From: Seriola aureovittata
Taxonomy: Eukaryota; Chordata; Actinopteri; Carangiformes; Carangidae
NCBI RefSeq assembly: GCF_021018895.1
Contig: NC_079386.1
Span: 1-64,000 of the forward strand
Reading direction: 5' to 3'
Length of the DNA: 64,000 bases
In this document: piece after piece, positions 63,421-64,000 of the stretch
Position numbering within the stretch: the stretch's first letter is position 1
Layout of the letters: the number at the start of each line of letters is the position of its first letter
Position numbers and translations under genes: made by a program
The notes under the pieces: model-generated
Told to the model about the DNA's origin: nothing
Databases searched by the model: none
The model's input: only the letters and a program-made list of their open reading frames with translations

Positions 63421-64000
63421 GTAGGGAGGTATCTGCCTATCTACCTATCTACCTTCCTACCAACCAACATATCCATATATCCATCCCATGTATGTAAACT
63501 GTTTTTGTAACAGGGTGTAAACATGTTTATTTCTGCTGTAAATTTGGATATTTTGTGGCTCTATGGGATTAACTCAACCCCATCTTTACACTTTTTTAAA
63601 ACTTTGTTTAACGAGTCAGCAAATGTCAGCGGTTGACTGTCAGTCACCCTGGAAACCTCCAGATGGTGACTCTGCCCTGCCCCTGCAAATTTGAACAAAA
63701 CGTAAAATGCAACAGTCTTAAAACAACAGTACCACAATAACAAACCTGGAGTTAGCCCCATAGCTTCTCATTCAAATAGCAGAGGCACAACTCAATGAAA
63801 TAATGTCAGTTCTACAAAATATTCTTAACATTTTAGAATAAGGCTTGACGGTTTAGAGAGAATGAACTTTTCTGTAGCGCCATTAGGAAAAACTGTATGT
63901 ACATTCATGATCTAAGTGGAATCGACCCATTTGAACTGAACTCCACAGCCTTTCATTTCCAGCCCCACATAACTCATAAATCAGTGTTGTTCATCCAACA
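63421..64000. other. Simple repeats and intergenic tail
   Basis: TACC/TATC-type tetranucleotide sequence at 63422-63485, then non-genic sequence to the window end. Confidence 0.5.

Overview
This is eukaryotic, very probably teleost fish, nuclear DNA. The evidence is one spliced vertebrate gene with GT-AG introns (rwdd4), a vertebrate tRNA-Ala gene, a long satellite array, and fish-type transposon families (Kolobok, PIF/Harbinger, Tc1, BEL/Pao, Gypsy, and CR1/L2/jockey-group LINEs). There are no operons, CRISPR arrays or bacterial genes.

Layout. (1) 1-772 is unique sequence with a tRNA-Ala(UGC) gene on the minus strand. (2) 772-14157 is a satellite of about 58 monomers of two lengths, A = 225 bp and B = 216 bp. 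They share one near-identical half and differ in the other. The core has a seven-monomer higher-order repeat, A-A-B-A-A-B-B, of about 1,548 bp; the flanks are more diverged or follow other patterns. (3) 14160-17560 holds a decayed LINE 3' part, a degenerate roughly 230-290 bp tandem repeat, and unassigned sequence. (4) 17560-24960 is rwdd4 on the minus strand: seven coding exons encoding 185 residues, with Harbinger and Tc1 fossils in one intron. (5) 25-34 kb is an intergenic repeat zone with a short solo LTR, two nearly identical 1.82-kb elements of unknown class, two related MITEs and a LINE tail. (6) 34200-37965 is a T2/Kolobok-type DNA transposon with TTAA target duplications and perfect terminal inverted repeats. 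It carries a plus-strand exon set resembling the cysteine-rich C-terminal (ballast) domain of the P2X7 receptor, and a minus-strand THAP-domain gene. Their 3' ends overlap tail to tail. (7) 39221-47081 is a solo LTR split by a full-length but broken BEL/Pao retrotransposon with both LTRs. (8) 47937-53570 is a 3'-truncated Ty3/Gypsy element with a tRNA-Pro primer site, whose gag is split by a 1.04-kb Harbinger derivative. (9) 55.0-60.7 kb is an old LINE interrupted by a young LINE (only two stop codons in ORF2) and by a Gypsy LTR plus gag start. (10) 60.7-64 kb is intergenic with small repeats and a LINE fragment.

Only the tRNA and rwdd4 look like functional host genes. The rest is a record of nested insertions whose order can be read from target duplications and reading-frame breaks. 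The two most unusual objects are the satellite's half-shared monomer architecture and the Kolobok element pairing a P2X7-ballast-like cassette with a THAP gene.
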